A stretch of 64,000 nt of DNA, taken from contig JADKEK010000002.1 of the NCBI GenBank assembly GCA_016718035.1, positions 527,539 through 591,538 of the forward strand. Reading direction: 5' to 3'. The notes under the pieces are model-generated. The model ran no database searches. It was not told the DNA's origin and saw only the letters and a list, made by a program, of their open reading frames with translations. Origin of the DNA: Bacteroidota bacterium. GTDB lineage: Bacteria > Bacteroidota > Bacteroidia > Chitinophagales > BACL12. How positions within the stretch are numbered: position 1 is the stretch's first letter; the number at the start of each line of letters is the position of its first letter. Shown piece by piece: positions 18,963-27,850 of this stretch. The translations under genes and the position numbers were made by a program.

Positions 18963-19730
18963 TTAAGGTAATATCCATGTAACCTCTCCAACTGCTAAAG
19001 TTAATTTCGAATCGGGCGTTGATAATATGAGTTTGCCTTCCGGATTAACGCCATTTACCGTTGCGGTTATTTTTTCATTATTCAATAAAAATTCATGTTC
19101 TGCCTGATGGCCAAATAAATAATGATGATAAAGTGCATCTATGGCGGTAAACTGAGAAGCGCGCAATTGGAGATAATATTTTTCCAATTGTCCGCATAAT
19201 TTTTCGAGCAGGGCCGACAAATCGGTTTCCCTACCGGTTACGAGGCTAATTGAAGTCGCATTAGGTATCGAAGTATCAAAAACGGTTTGATTGACATTGA
19301 TACCAATTCCAATAATGGATTGGCGTATTGAAGTGCTGTCTATTACATTTTCAATTAAAATGCCCCCTAATTTGTTGTTATGGTGATACAGGTCGTTTGG
19401 CCATTTTATGGCAATACCGTGCATTTCAGTAGCCAATGTGTCATGAACTGCCAGAGCGACAGCTTTGTTCAAATAAAAAACATAGCGGGGTGGTAAAAAC
19501 ACCGGTCGGAGCAAAATACTGAGTGTCAGGTTTTGTTTTGGCTCGCTAAGCCAGCTTTTAGCACCTTGCCCTTTGCCTGAAAATTGCTCATCAGTAGTAA
19601 CGAGCAGTCCTTCGGGTATGCTTATTGATGAGGAGTCGAGGGTCTGACGCATATACGCGTTGGTACTTTCCACCTTAAGCAGATGCCGGTGGTTTTTACC
19701 GATGAATAGTGTATTGATTGGAGGGCGCAA
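18963..19730 (-). CDS. birA: Biotin-[acetyl-CoA-carboxylase] ligase, monofunctional
   Basis: The enzyme activates biotin as biotinyl-AMP and transfers it to the lysine of carrier proteins such as the one at 36123. Motifs seen: ESTNAYM near the N-terminus, GKGQGAKSWLSEP (biotin-binding GRGRGxxxW), IKWPNDLY and NKLGGILIEN (catalytic and dimer segments). There is no N-terminal DNA-binding domain, so it is not a repressor. No ATG lies in a sensible place: the frame opens with TTG at 19785-19787, which would overlap rsfS; I prefer the TTG at 19728-19730 (256 residues). It diverges from rsfS. Confidence 0.88.
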   Translation of the reverse strand: MRPPINTLFIGKNHRHLLKVESTNAYMRQTLDSSSISIPEGLLVTTDEQFSGKGQGAKSWLSEPKQNLTLSILLRPVFLPPRYVFYLNKAVALAVHDTLATEMHGIAIKWPNDLYHHNNKLGGILIENVIDSTSIRQSIIGIGINVNQTVFDTSIPNATSISLVTGRETDLSALLEKLCGQLEKYYLQLRASQFTAIDALYHHYLFGHQAEHEFLLNNEKITATVNGVNPEGKLILSTPDSKLTLAVGEVTWILP

Positions 19731-19766
19731 TAAGAATTCGTAATTTTGTAATTCAGAACAAAGTAA

Positions 19767-20141
19767 GTGAGAAAAAAAACAAAGCAATCAACAACCACAC
19801 AATATTCTTTAACTGATCTCGTCATTGAAAGTATCCTGGATAAAAAAGGGGAAGAAGTGGTTCATCTTGATCTTACCGCATTAAACGATGCAGTTGCCGA
19901 TCATTTTATCATTTGTCACGCTGATTCTACAACACAAGTTATGGCTATTGGAAACCATATCGCTCAAAATGTGTTAGATAAGGCGGGTCTTCGTCCTTTT
20001 GGAAAGGAGGGCTTCGAAAATGCCGAATGGATAATCATTGACTATACGGATGTAGTAGTGCACGTGTTTTACAAAGAAAAACGTTACTTCTACCAGCTCG
20101 AAGACCTATGGCACGATGCCGCAATTAAGAAAGTCAGTTAA
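19767..20141 (+). CDS. rsfS: Ribosome silencing factor RsfS (Iojap/DUF143)
   Basis: A 124-residue protein that binds L14 and blocks joining of ribosomal subunits when nutrients are low. The conserved stretch DLTALNDAVADHFIICHADSTTQV is followed by GKEGFENAEWIIIDYTDVVVHVF, both family hallmarks. The frame begins with GTG at 19767; no closer ATG exists before the conserved core. It is 18 bp upstream of ftsH and on the same strand, a common Bacteroidota pair. The divergent birA promoter must lie inside or beside its 5' end. Confidence 0.92.
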   Translation: MRKKTKQSTTTQYSLTDLVIESILDKKGEEVVHLDLTALNDAVADHFIICHADSTTQVMAIGNHIAQNVLDKAGLRPFGKEGFENAEWIIIDYTDVVVHVFYKEKRYFYQLEDLWHDAAIKKVS

Positions 20142-20159
20142 AAACGTATATTTAAAGTA

Positions 20160-22130
20160 ATGAGTACCGAACAGAACAATCAAAACAAGAACAAGCCGGG
20201 TGCGCCTAAGAAATTCAATTTTTACTGGATTTATGGTTTAATCGCCGTAATTCTGATAGGATTTCAATTTTTCCCATTTCAGGGCAAGCCGGTGGAGTTG
20301 AAAAACATCGACAAGTTTAAAACAGAGATGTTGCAGCAGGGTGATGTAAACCGTGTAGTAGTGATAAACAAAGAGTTTGCGGAGATTTATATCAAAGAAG
20401 ACAAACTTACTGAAGAGCCATATAAAACCGATAAAGTTCCTGAAAAGGGTCCTCAATATACCTGGACAATCGGGTCGACCGAAACTTTTGAGCGCCAGTT
20501 GGCTGAGTGGCAGCAGGGCGGAGCGGATAAGCCGATTACCGTATCTTATGAAACCCGCCACAATGTGTTGTTGAACCTTTTAAGTTATTTATTACCTATC
20601 ATATTGATTCTTGCGATTTGGATTTTCATCATGCGCAGAGTAACCGGAGGCGGTGGTATGGGCGGTGGCGGTCAGATTTTCAATATTGGAAAATCTAAAG
20701 CTAACTTATATGATAAAGACACCAAGGTAAACGTAACCTTCAACGATGTTGCCGGTTTGGATGAGGCGAAAGAAGAAGTGATGGAGGTTGTTGACTTCCT
20801 GAAAAACCCTAAAAAATATACTTCATTAGGTGGTAAAATCCCTAAAGGTGTATTATTAGTTGGTTCACCGGGAACAGGAAAAACCTTGTTGGCAAAAGCT
20901 ATGGCTGGGGAAGCTCAGGTGCCATTTTTCAGTATTTCCGGTTCTGATTTCGTTGAAATGTTTGTGGGAGTAGGTGCGAGCCGTGTTCGTGATTTATTCC
21001 GTCAGGCTCGTGAAAAAGCCCCTTGTGTAATATTTATCGATGAAATAGATGCGATTGGACGTGCTCGTGGTAAAAATATGATTCAAAGTAACGATGAGCG
21101 TGAGAACACGTTAAATCAGTTATTGGTTGAGATGGATGGTTTTGGAACAGACAAAGGGGTAATCATTTTAGCGGCGACCAACCGTCCCGATGTATTGGAT
21201 CCGGCTTTATTACGTCCGGGTCGTTTCGACAGACAGATTTCTATTGACAAACCGGATTTAGCCGGTCGTGAACAAATATTTAAGGTGCATTTAAAACCTA
21301 TTAAAGTAGCACCGGATTTAGATGCACATAAATTAGCCTTACAAACACCTGGTTTTGCCGGTGCCGATATTGCTAACGTATGTAATGAAGCCGCTTTAAT
21401 AGCAGCGCGCCGCGGAAAAAAATTCGTTGAAATGCAAGATTTTAACGATGCCGTTGACCGTGTTATTGGTGGTCTAGAAAAGAAAAATAAACTGATTTCT
21501 CAGGATGAGAAAAAAATAGTTGCTTACCATGAGGCCGGACACGCTATTTGCGGATGGTATCTGGAACATGCTGACCCACTGGTAAAAGTATCTATCGTAC
21601 CAAGAGGGATTGCAGCTTTAGGATATGCTCAATATTTACCTAAAGAACAATATTTATATACCACAGAGCAACTTACTGACATGATGTGTATGACCTTAGG
21701 TGGTCGCGCAGCTGAGGATATTATTTTTGGCAGAATTTCAACAGGGGCTCAGAATGACCTAGAACGTATTACTAAAATGGCTTATGCAATGATTACCATT
21801 TATGGTATGAATGAACGTATAGGTAATATTAGTTTTAACGACCCTCAGCAAGATTATCGTTTCTCAAAACCTTATAGCGAACAAATGGCTCAGGCTATTG
21901 ATGAAGAGGTTAAAAAAATGATTGCCAATGCTTACAACCGCACGAAAGTGTTGTTGAATGAGAAAAAACCTCAATTGGAAATCATTGCTAAAGAACTTTT
22001 AGATAAAGAAATCATTTTTAAAGCAGACATGGAACGCCTCATAGGACAAAGACCTTTTGAGGAAAAACACGCTGAAGTTGAAGTAAAAGCTGATGCTATC
22101 GTGTTTGAAGAAGAAAAAACTGCGGAGTGA
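20160..22130 (+). CDS. ftsH: ATP-dependent zinc metalloprotease FtsH
   Basis: A 656-residue inner-membrane AAA+ protease degrading misfolded membrane proteins and regulators. Order: first membrane helix about residues 22-39, periplasmic domain to 137, second helix 138-158, Gly-rich linker, AAA module with Walker A GSPGTGKT (235-242), Walker B IFIDEID (291-297), SRH around NRPDVLDPALLRPGRFDR (341-358), then the peptidase domain with HEAGH (457-461). The tail is Glu/Lys rich. All catalytic residues are present and length is normal. Probably cotranscribed with rsfS. A hairpin terminator follows. Confidence 0.97.
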   Translation: MSTEQNNQNKNKPGAPKKFNFYWIYGLIAVILIGFQFFPFQGKPVELKNIDKFKTEMLQQGDVNRVVVINKEFAEIYIKEDKLTEEPYKTDKVPEKGPQYTWTIGSTETFERQLAEWQQGGADKPITVSYETRHNVLLNLLSYLLPIILILAIWIFIMRRVTGGGGMGGGGQIFNIGKSKANLYDKDTKVNVTFNDVAGLDEAKEEVMEVVDFLKNPKKYTSLGGKIPKGVLLVGSPGTGKTLLAKAMAGEAQVPFFSISGSDFVEMFVGVGASRVRDLFRQAREKAPCVIFIDEIDAIGRARGKNMIQSNDERENTLNQLLVEMDGFGTDKGVIILAATNRPDVLDPALLRPGRFDRQISIDKPDLAGREQIFKVHLKPIKVAPDLDAHKLALQTPGFAGADIANVCNEAALIAARRGKKFVEMQDFNDAVDRVIGGLEKKNKLISQDEKKIVAYHEAGHAICGWYLEHADPLVKVSIVPRGIAALGYAQYLPKEQYLYTTEQLTDMMCMTLGGRAAEDIIFGRISTGAQNDLERITKMAYAMITIYGMNERIGNISFNDPQQDYRFSKPYSEQMAQAIDEEVKKMIANAYNRTKVLLNEKKPQLEIIAKELLDKEIIFKADMERLIGQRPFEEKHAEVEVKADAIVFEEEKTAE

Positions 22131-22153
22131 TTCTTCATTCATATTTTTTAGAA

Positions 22154-22187
22154 AAAAGCCGATGTAGATGATGCATCGGTTTTTTTA
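22154..22187 (+). terminator. Terminator of ftsH
   Basis: Stem AAAGCCGATG / CATCGGTTTT (one G-T wobble) followed by a T-run. Confidence 0.8.
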
Positions 22188-22310
22188 ATGTGCTGATGTG
22201 TCCGCCACGGCGGATGTTAATGTGCTGATGTGCTGATTAATGTACCGATGTACCAATGCGGGAATGTACCAATGCGAACCGTCCGCCGAGGCGGGAACAG
22301 CCGGGTGAGG

Positions 22311-22508
22311 TGCTGATGTGGTAATGTCTCCGACTTTTTCCCTTTTTCTCCGCGCTTTCAGTCCGCTGAGGTGGGTGAACCTGGTTTATAAACTTAGCGC
22401 GCTTGAATTAACACACTGTATGAACCATACCCTTTGCAGCTTTGCGAGAAACAACTAATGTACCGATGTGCTGATGTACCGATGTACCAATGAAACAGCC
22501 GGATGATG
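22311..22508 (+). repeat. Long direct repeat, copy 1
   Basis: Shares with 22712-22888 a colinear sequence including TCTCCGACTTTTTCCCTTTT, CTTAGCGCGCTTGAATTAAC and CCTTTGCAGCTTTGCGAGAA. Copy 1 has a 20-bp insertion (around 22358-22378) absent from copy 2. Confidence 0.8.
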
Positions 22509-22711
22509 TGCTAATGTGCTGATGTGGTTATGTGCTGATTAACAGCCGGGTTAGGAGGTGGAATGGAATTCGGAGGTGGGTAATGTACCAATGTGCTGAT
22601 GTACCGATGTACCAATGGAACAGCCGGGTGATGAGGTGGAATGGAACTCGGAGCATGGTAATGCACCAATGTGCTGATGTACTGATGTACCAATGGAACA
22701 GCCGGGTGATA

Positions 22712-22888
22712 TGCTGATGTGGTAATGTCTCCGACTTTTTCCCTTTTTCTCCGCGTGAAACTGGTTTATAAGCTTAGCGCGCTTGAATTAACACAAAGTA
22801 TAAACCATACCCTTTGCAGCTTTGCGAGAAACAACTAATGTACTTATGTAATGATGTACCGATGTACCAATGAAACAGCCGGATGATG
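22712..22888 (+). repeat. Long direct repeat, copy 2
   Basis: Second copy of the 22311-22508 repeat, about 177 bp, with a handful of substitutions and lacking the insertion. Both copies end in the same GAAACAGCCGGATGATG phrase. Confidence 0.8.
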
Positions 22889-23030
22889 GGGGTTGTGGTG
22901 GGTTATTGAGGATTTGTGGACACTTTGGGGGTCGGGGTGGGAAGAACCAACATAGTATGATATGGGGAATTACTGTAAAAGCCCTAAATTTGGGGATTCT
23001 GGAAGATTATTGATTAACACAAACAGGTAA

Positions 23031-23702
23031 ATGGCAAAAATATTATCATCGAAAGAAAAAATGCTGAGCAGTGTTCGTGCAGCATTATATCATCAAAATA
23101 AACAACCCTATCCGAATCTGGAGTCGAATGATGCGATTTATGCATTGGAAAACGAGCCGCTGGAAATCATTTTTGCCTCTGAATTTACAGAAGTATCAGG
23201 TCAGTTTGTGTACTGTGAAAATGAGAAAGAATGTGTTGATACCCTAAAAGAATTAGTAACTCAAAAAGGCTGGAAAAATATTAGTTGTCCCGAAGTTGCT
23301 TTGCACGAAATGTTTGACAGATTTTAATACATTAATTACGAAACAGATTTAGCCGTAACTTCTACTGATGCCGGAATTATGTTATGTGAAGCATTAATTG
23401 CAAGAACAGGCAGCATTTTAATTTCGAGCCGACAAGCAAGTGGAAGACAATTACCGGTATTTCCTGAAGTAAATATTGTAATAGCATCTACCCGACAATT
23501 AGTAATGGATATTAACGAAGGATTTGCGGCAATACGAAAAAAATATGATGGTAATTTTCCGAGTATGGTAAATTTAAATACCGGTCCAAGCCGCACTGCA
23601 GATATTGAAAAAACGCTCGTATTAGGCGCTCACGGCCCCCGAGAAGTATATGTATTTTTAATCGAAAACTGGCCGGTTGCCGGATGGGATGGAGAGAAAT
23701 AA
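23031..23702 (+). pseudogene. LUD-domain protein (LutC/YkgG-like) with an in-frame TAA
   Basis: The same reading frame encodes residues before and after a single TAA at 23325-23327. The first 98 codons (MAKILSSKEKMLSSVRAAL start) are followed, after the stop, by YINYETDLAVTSTDAGIMLC and RTGSILISS, which match the 'ADxGIxxxxxAIAETGTLxL' core of LUD proteins, then GPSRTADIEKTLVLGAHGP near the C-terminus. Total length 223 codons fits the family (role in lactate utilisation or unknown). In Bacteroidota such a gene often follows ftsH. One substitution would restore it. Real nonsense mutation or base error cannot be told apart here. Confidence 0.8.
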
Positions 23703-24432
23703 AATTTACTTTGCTTCTGATTTTCATTTAGGTATTCCCGATTATAATTCCAGTCTGGAACGCGAAAAAAAAATCGTACGCTGGCTCGAAAGTATCGAAA
23801 ACGATGCAACAAAAATTTTCCTTGTTGGTGACTTATTCGATTTTTGGTTTGAATATAAATATGTAGTTCCGCGCGGACATGTTCGGCTATTAGGTAAAAT
23901 TGCACAGTTAAAAGATAAAGGCATTGATGTTCAAATATTTACCGGAAATCACGACCTGTGGATGTACGGCTATTTTGAACAGGAATTACAAGTGCCGGTG
24001 CATCACGCAGCTATTCAATTTGAATTTGGCGGCAAAAAGTTTTACGTTGGACACGGCGATGGTATTGGTCCCGGCGATTACGGATTTAAATTCATGAAGC
24101 GCATTTTTAAAAGTCGTTTGGCACAAATATTATATGGCTTTTTGCATCCTTATATTGCCTTTAAAATTGCTCGCTATTTTAGTTACAATAGTCGCAGAAT
24201 GAATGAGGAAGAAAAATTTATGGGTGAGGATAAGGAATGGCAAATCATTTTTGCAAAAGAAGTGTTACAAAAAGAACATTTCGATTATTTTTTATTTGGT
24301 CACCGACATATTGTTTTAGATATACCAATTGGCGAAAGGTCAACGTTTATCAACCTGGGCGACTGGATGATTCATTTTACTTATGCCGAATTTGATGGCA
24401 ATACCTGTAAGATAAAATATTTTGAAAAATAA
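23689..24432 (+). CDS. lpxH: UDP-2,3-diacylglucosamine pyrophosphatase-like phosphoesterase
   Basis: Start set at the ATG 23689 (MERNKIYFASDFHLG), overlapping the LUD gene by 14 bp; an upstream TTG is possible. The 247-residue protein has the calcineurin-like metal motifs in order: SDFHLG, VGDLFDFWFEY, GNHDLW, GHGDGIG and FGHRH. The DFWFEY and GNHD context fits LpxH/LpxI-type hydrolases, which split UDP-2,3-diacylglucosamine to lipid X in lipid A synthesis at the inner membrane face. Together with ugd, uxs, kdsD and an MsbA-like exporter it contributes to an envelope polysaccharide theme. Confidence 0.85.
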   Translation: MERNKIYFASDFHLGIPDYNSSLEREKKIVRWLESIENDATKIFLVGDLFDFWFEYKYVVPRGHVRLLGKIAQLKDKGIDVQIFTGNHDLWMYGYFEQELQVPVHHAAIQFEFGGKKFYVGHGDGIGPGDYGFKFMKRIFKSRLAQILYGFLHPYIAFKIARYFSYNSRRMNEEEKFMGEDKEWQIIFAKEVLQKEHFDYFLFGHRHIVLDIPIGERSTFINLGDWMIHFTYAEFDGNTCKIKYFEK

Positions 24433-25213
24433 ATACCTGATAATATTATTACTACTAACTAACACAGTTTACGCTGCTGACAGTCTGGTATGTAAAATAA
24501 GTGTGACTGCCAGTTATTTCACGGCAGATGCATTATCGGATATTTATTATATCAATCAGCACAATGAGATTGTAAAAACCCACTGTGGTTCGGGTGATTT
24601 ATTTACTTACAGCAATAAAAATTTAGGCCGACCTGTATCAATTGATGCATCTAATCCAATGAAGGTTTTGGTGTTTTATCCCGACCAACAAACTATTGTT
24701 ATTTTAAACAATCAACTCGCCGAATTATCTGCATTACAACTTAGGGGAAATATTAGTGTGCAAAATTTTCAGCCTTCTGCCATTTGCAAACATACCGGCA
24801 CTGACCATATTTGGATGTATGATGAATTGTCGAGGAAATTATTTCGTTTAGATGAGACAGGTAATCAACTCGCCAGCAGTGAAGCATTTGATCAATTGTT
24901 TACCGAACCAATAGAAGTGGAAACACTTTATAGTGCAAATGATAAAGTATTTATTAGCAGCAAAAATAGTGGTGTTTTAGTATTTGATGCTTATGCTAAC
25001 TTTGAAAAAACTATACCGGTTACATTTGATGTGCAGCAAGTTACAGCTAATTATATAATCGGTATTGACCTTCAAGCACTCCAATTTTTTGAATTCAGTA
25101 ATCAAGAAATTTATAATTACCCGATTACCGGAACGAGTGCCCGATTAATCGGAAAATCTGTTTTTGTTCAAAATCAGGATAGTATAACTATTTATGATTT
25201 AGGTGAACGTTAG
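24422..25213 (+). CDS. Exported protein, probable beta-propeller
   Basis: A 263-residue protein that starts with TTG (24422-24424) inside the last codons of lpxH, an 11-bp overlap pointing to translational coupling. Signal peptide MKNKYLIILLLLTNTVYAAD. The mature part reads as repeated four-stranded units (LSDIYYINQHNEIVKTH, KVLVFYPDQQTIVILNNQ, DHIWMYDELSRKLFRLDETG, KVFISSKNSGVLVFDAYA), consistent with a five- or six-bladed propeller. Its conserved association with lpxH is not known to me. Function unknown. Confidence 0.75.
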   Translation: MKNKYLIILLLLTNTVYAADSLVCKISVTASYFTADALSDIYYINQHNEIVKTHCGSGDLFTYSNKNLGRPVSIDASNPMKVLVFYPDQQTIVILNNQLAELSALQLRGNISVQNFQPSAICKHTGTDHIWMYDELSRKLFRLDETGNQLASSEAFDQLFTEPIEVETLYSANDKVFISSKNSGVLVFDAYANFEKTIPVTFDVQQVTANYIIGIDLQALQFFEFSNQEIYNYPITGTSARLIGKSVFVQNQDSITIYDLGER

Positions 25214-25395
25214 GTACTCCACTTATTTACCTAAATTGCCAAAACCTTTCCAATAATTTTATATTGAAATGTGGTGTGATTGGTTTGAATCCATTTCACG
25301 GTAATTAGGTTAAATGAATAGGCATCAATAGCAAAGCTTAAAAACTCAAATCAGATATCAGGAATAAATTTTAATTTTAAGTCGAATTTATCACA

Positions 25396-26466
25396 ATGGA
25401 TTTTGTTTCAAAATTACAGGCAATAAAAGAAAAGTGGATGAACATTCAGGAGCAGCTGAGTGACCCAGAGATTATTGCTGATATGAAACGTTTTAAAACG
25501 TTGAATAAAAATTATCGCGATATGCAGCCGGTGGTGGAAGCCTTCGACAGTTATCAACTTGTTTTGGGTAATTTGGCTGATAGCCGAAATATATTAAACA
25601 CCGAAAAAGATGATGAGTTGCGCGAAATGGCGAAATCGGAATTAATCCATTTTGAAGCAGAAAAAACAAGACTGGAGGAAGCAATCAAATTATTATTAAT
25701 TCCAAAAGACCCTGAAGATGAAAAAAATGCCATTATTGAAATTCGCGCAGGAACCGGTGGTGATGAAGCTGCAATTTTTGCAGGCGATTTAAGTGAGATG
25801 TATATCCGTTTTTGTAATAAACAAGGATGGAAGGTTGAAGTAATGAATGAAAATCAGAGTGAAAAAGGTGGTTACAAAGAAATAGTGTTAGAAGTAACCG
25901 GCGAAAATGTATATGGCAAATTAAAATACGAAAGTGGTGTACATCGTGTGCAAAGAGTACCTGCAACTGAAAGTCAGGGACGTGTACATACCAGTGCTGC
26001 TACAGTTGCTGTTTTACCTGAGGCAGAAGAATTTGATATTGAGATAAGTGTAAATGATATTAAGGTAGATGTGTTTCGTGCGAGTGGTGCAGGTGGGCAG
26101 CACGTAAACAGAACTGAAAGTGCAGTGCGAATGACGCATGTTCCCACAGGTATTGTTGCGGAATGTCAGGATGAACGTTCACAAATAAAAAACCGTGAAA
26201 AAGCGATGAAGGTGTTGCGTACGCGTGTCTATGAAAAATTCCATAATGAACATCTTGCCAAATTATCGCAACAACGAAAAACTTTAGTGTCAACCGGCGA
26301 CCGTTCGGCAAAAATCAGAACATATAATTTTCCGCAAAGCAGGATTACCGATCATCGTATTAATATGACTTTATATAATTTACCTGAGGCGATGAATGGC
26401 TATATTGATGAAATTTTAGATGCCTTACAGGTTGCAGAAAATGCAGAGAAGATGAGAGAAGGGTAA
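25396..26466 (+). CDS. prfA: Peptide chain release factor 1
   Basis: The 356-residue factor recognises UAA and UAG and triggers peptide release. The stop-codon reading tripeptide of RF1 is PAT (189-191) within HRVQRVPATESQGRVHTS; the catalytic GGQ (233-235) lies in ASGAGGQHVNRTESAVR. Length is normal. RF2 would have SPF instead of PAT. It is a single gene with its own terminator. Confidence 0.97.
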   Translation: MDFVSKLQAIKEKWMNIQEQLSDPEIIADMKRFKTLNKNYRDMQPVVEAFDSYQLVLGNLADSRNILNTEKDDELREMAKSELIHFEAEKTRLEEAIKLLLIPKDPEDEKNAIIEIRAGTGGDEAAIFAGDLSEMYIRFCNKQGWKVEVMNENQSEKGGYKEIVLEVTGENVYGKLKYESGVHRVQRVPATESQGRVHTSAATVAVLPEAEEFDIEISVNDIKVDVFRASGAGGQHVNRTESAVRMTHVPTGIVAECQDERSQIKNREKAMKVLRTRVYEKFHNEHLAKLSQQRKTLVSTGDRSAKIRTYNFPQSRITDHRINMTLYNLPEAMNGYIDEILDALQVAENAEKMREG

Positions 26467-26511
26467 AAGAATTTTGTGTACTGATATTTCGAAAAAGCAA
26501 TTTCATTAAAT

Positions 26512-26544
26512 AAAAAAAGCACGAATATTTTTCGTGCTTTTTTT
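26512..26544. terminator. Bidirectional terminator after prfA
   Basis: Stem AAAAAAAGCACGAA / TTCGTGCTTTTTTT, about 14 bp with a short loop. It can also stop the convergent ArsR operon. Confidence 0.9.
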
Positions 26545-26561
26545 GTTGTGTAGTAGTTGAG

Positions 26562-27527
26562 TTACTTTTTGAGATGATTTATCATCCAGTTAATGCCATA
26601 TTTATCGGTAAATGACCCGAATAAAGCGCCCCAGAACATGTCTTGCAATTCCATCGACACTTTACCACCGGCAGATAATTCATTAAATAATCTTATTGCT
26701 TCTTCTTTGGTATCCGGTTCGAGTTGTATATGCATATTATTTCCTGCAATTACATTAAATCCCATCTCTTTAGGTGCATCGGTTGCCATTAAAACAAAAT
26801 TTCCCATTATTGGCAGTTCAACATGTAATACCATATTTTTTACCGAATCGCCAATAGGTGGTTGGTTCGGGTCGGCAGGTAAATCGCCGAAGCGTTGAAT
26901 ACCCGGAGCAGTGAATTCTGATTTAAATACTGATTGATAAAACAACATGGCTTCTTCAGTATTCCCAGGGAAATTTAAATACGTGGAAACACGAGAAGTA
27001 TTATTAGTTTTCATCATATTTCTGAGTTTAAATTGTTGCTCCATGTATTGGTCGAGGTTACCTAATGCCATGGTGAACCCTTCTTTAAATCCGAGTGCTA
27101 TAACTTTTTCCAAATCTTCAAGTGAATCATATTTAATCTGAATATTTACTGCAGTATTATTTCCTTTTACCACAAATGAATTATGCCATAAAGAGCGTGG
27201 GAATTCCGTATTTAAATTGCCTTCCTCATCGCAAAAACCATCTAACCCTGAATAACTTTTTAATGGGTCGATACTTTTATAGTCGGCACGACACCAATGG
27301 GTATCGCCTGTAGGTCCCATCATTGCATAAAGCCAAGTGCCACCTACCGTAAAATTCATCGATTTAGTTTTTGTCTGATACGGTTTTGGCGCCCACCATA
27401 AATCTAAAATTTCAGGAGTAGTCCATGCAGCCCAAACCAATTCGAGGTCTGCTGCAAATTCTCTAACGACATTTATTGTACTATTTTGTTTGTCGACAGA
27501 GAAGTCGAAATGTAAGTTGTTGTTCAT
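26562..27527 (-). CDS. Fusion of an AHSA1/SRPBCC domain with a PhnB-like VOC domain
   Basis: The 321-residue protein has two parts. Residues 1 to about 160 form an AHSA1-like START domain (VVREFAADLELVWAAWTTPEILDLWWAP is the family opening; written here only as its region, residues 20-47). Residues from about 172 (MMKTNNTSRVSTYLNF) form a VOC/glyoxalase domain of the PhnB kind with FYQSVFKSEF, IMGNFVLMATDAP and DMFWGALFGSFTDKYGINW. The two families usually are separate neighbours beside ArsR genes; the internal Met-Met-Lys looks like a former start codon. It lies 1-2 bp behind arsR. Function unknown, possibly stress or small-molecule handling. Confidence 0.85.
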   Translation of the reverse strand: MNNNLHFDFSVDKQNSTINVVREFAADLELVWAAWTTPEILDLWWAPKPYQTKTKSMNFTVGGTWLYAMMGPTGDTHWCRADYKSIDPLKSYSGLDGFCDEEGNLNTEFPRSLWHNSFVVKGNNTAVNIQIKYDSLEDLEKVIALGFKEGFTMALGNLDQYMEQQFKLRNMMKTNNTSRVSTYLNFPGNTEEAMLFYQSVFKSEFTAPGIQRFGDLPADPNQPPIGDSVKNMVLHVELPIMGNFVLMATDAPKEMGFNVIAGNNMHIQLEPDTKEEAIRLFNELSAGGKVSMELQDMFWGALFGSFTDKYGINWMINHLKK

Positions 27528-27528
27528 T

Positions 27529-27849
27529 TTATTTTTTATTTTTTTTGAGTGATGCTAATACATTGTCTAATTGATTAAAGCGGCCTTCCCAAATTTTGCG
27601 GAATTGTTCGAGCCATTTATCTATTTCTTTCATTTTATTGATATTGAGGTGATAATAAATTTCTCTACCATTTTCTGTAAATTCAACCAATTCACATTCA
27701 GTTAGAATTCGCAAATGTTTTGATACCGCTTGTCTGCTTGTATCGAAATGTGCAGCAATGGCATTTGGTGTTAAGGCATGCACTGCTATCAGTGTAATTA
27801 TTGCTCTTCTGGTTGGATCGGCTATAGCCTGGAAAACATCTCGTCGCAT
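27529..27849 (-). CDS. ArsR-family transcriptional regulator
   Basis: Start at 27847-27849, one base behind the stop of the upstream reductase-like gene; an upstream in-frame start would overlap that gene by about 120 bp. The 106-residue protein is a winged helix: DVFQAIADPTRRAIITLI, then recognition region HFDTSRQAVSKHLRILTECELV, then the wing GREIYYHLN. No metal-binding cysteine pair is present, so it belongs to the SdpR-like, metal-independent group often paired with AHSA1 proteins. It likely represses its own operon through the dyad at 28454-28483. Confidence 0.88.
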   Translation of the reverse strand: MRRDVFQAIADPTRRAIITLIAVHALTPNAIAAHFDTSRQAVSKHLRILTECELVEFTENGREIYYHLNINKMKEIDKWLEQFRKIWEGRFNQLDNVLASLKKNKK

Positions 27850-27850
27850 G

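Larger units (their letters stand above)
22190..22900. repeat. Minisatellite-like repeat tract built from ATGT-rich octamers
   Basis: The tract is dominated by octamer variants ATGTACCG, ATGTGCTG, ATGTACCA and ATGTGGTA, interrupted by GC-rich phrases such as GAACAGCCGGGTGATG and TCCGCCACGGCGGA. A block of about 80 bp recurs at roughly 22540-22625 and 22620-22710. No long conserved protein is encoded; short frames here are repeat-derived. It fills most of the 900 bp between ftsH and the LUD gene. Nature unknown; it looks like a mobile or slippage-prone intergenic repeat. Confidence 0.75.

Noticed and set aside
22511..22717. Short proteins encoded on both strands of the octamer repeat tract
   Set aside because: They simply translate ATGT-type octamers (MYQCADVPMYQW and similar) and are repeat by-products.
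23325..23327. Selenocysteine or code reassignment at the LUD stop
   Set aside because: The codon is TAA, other genes end normally at TAA in the window, and no recoding element is visible.
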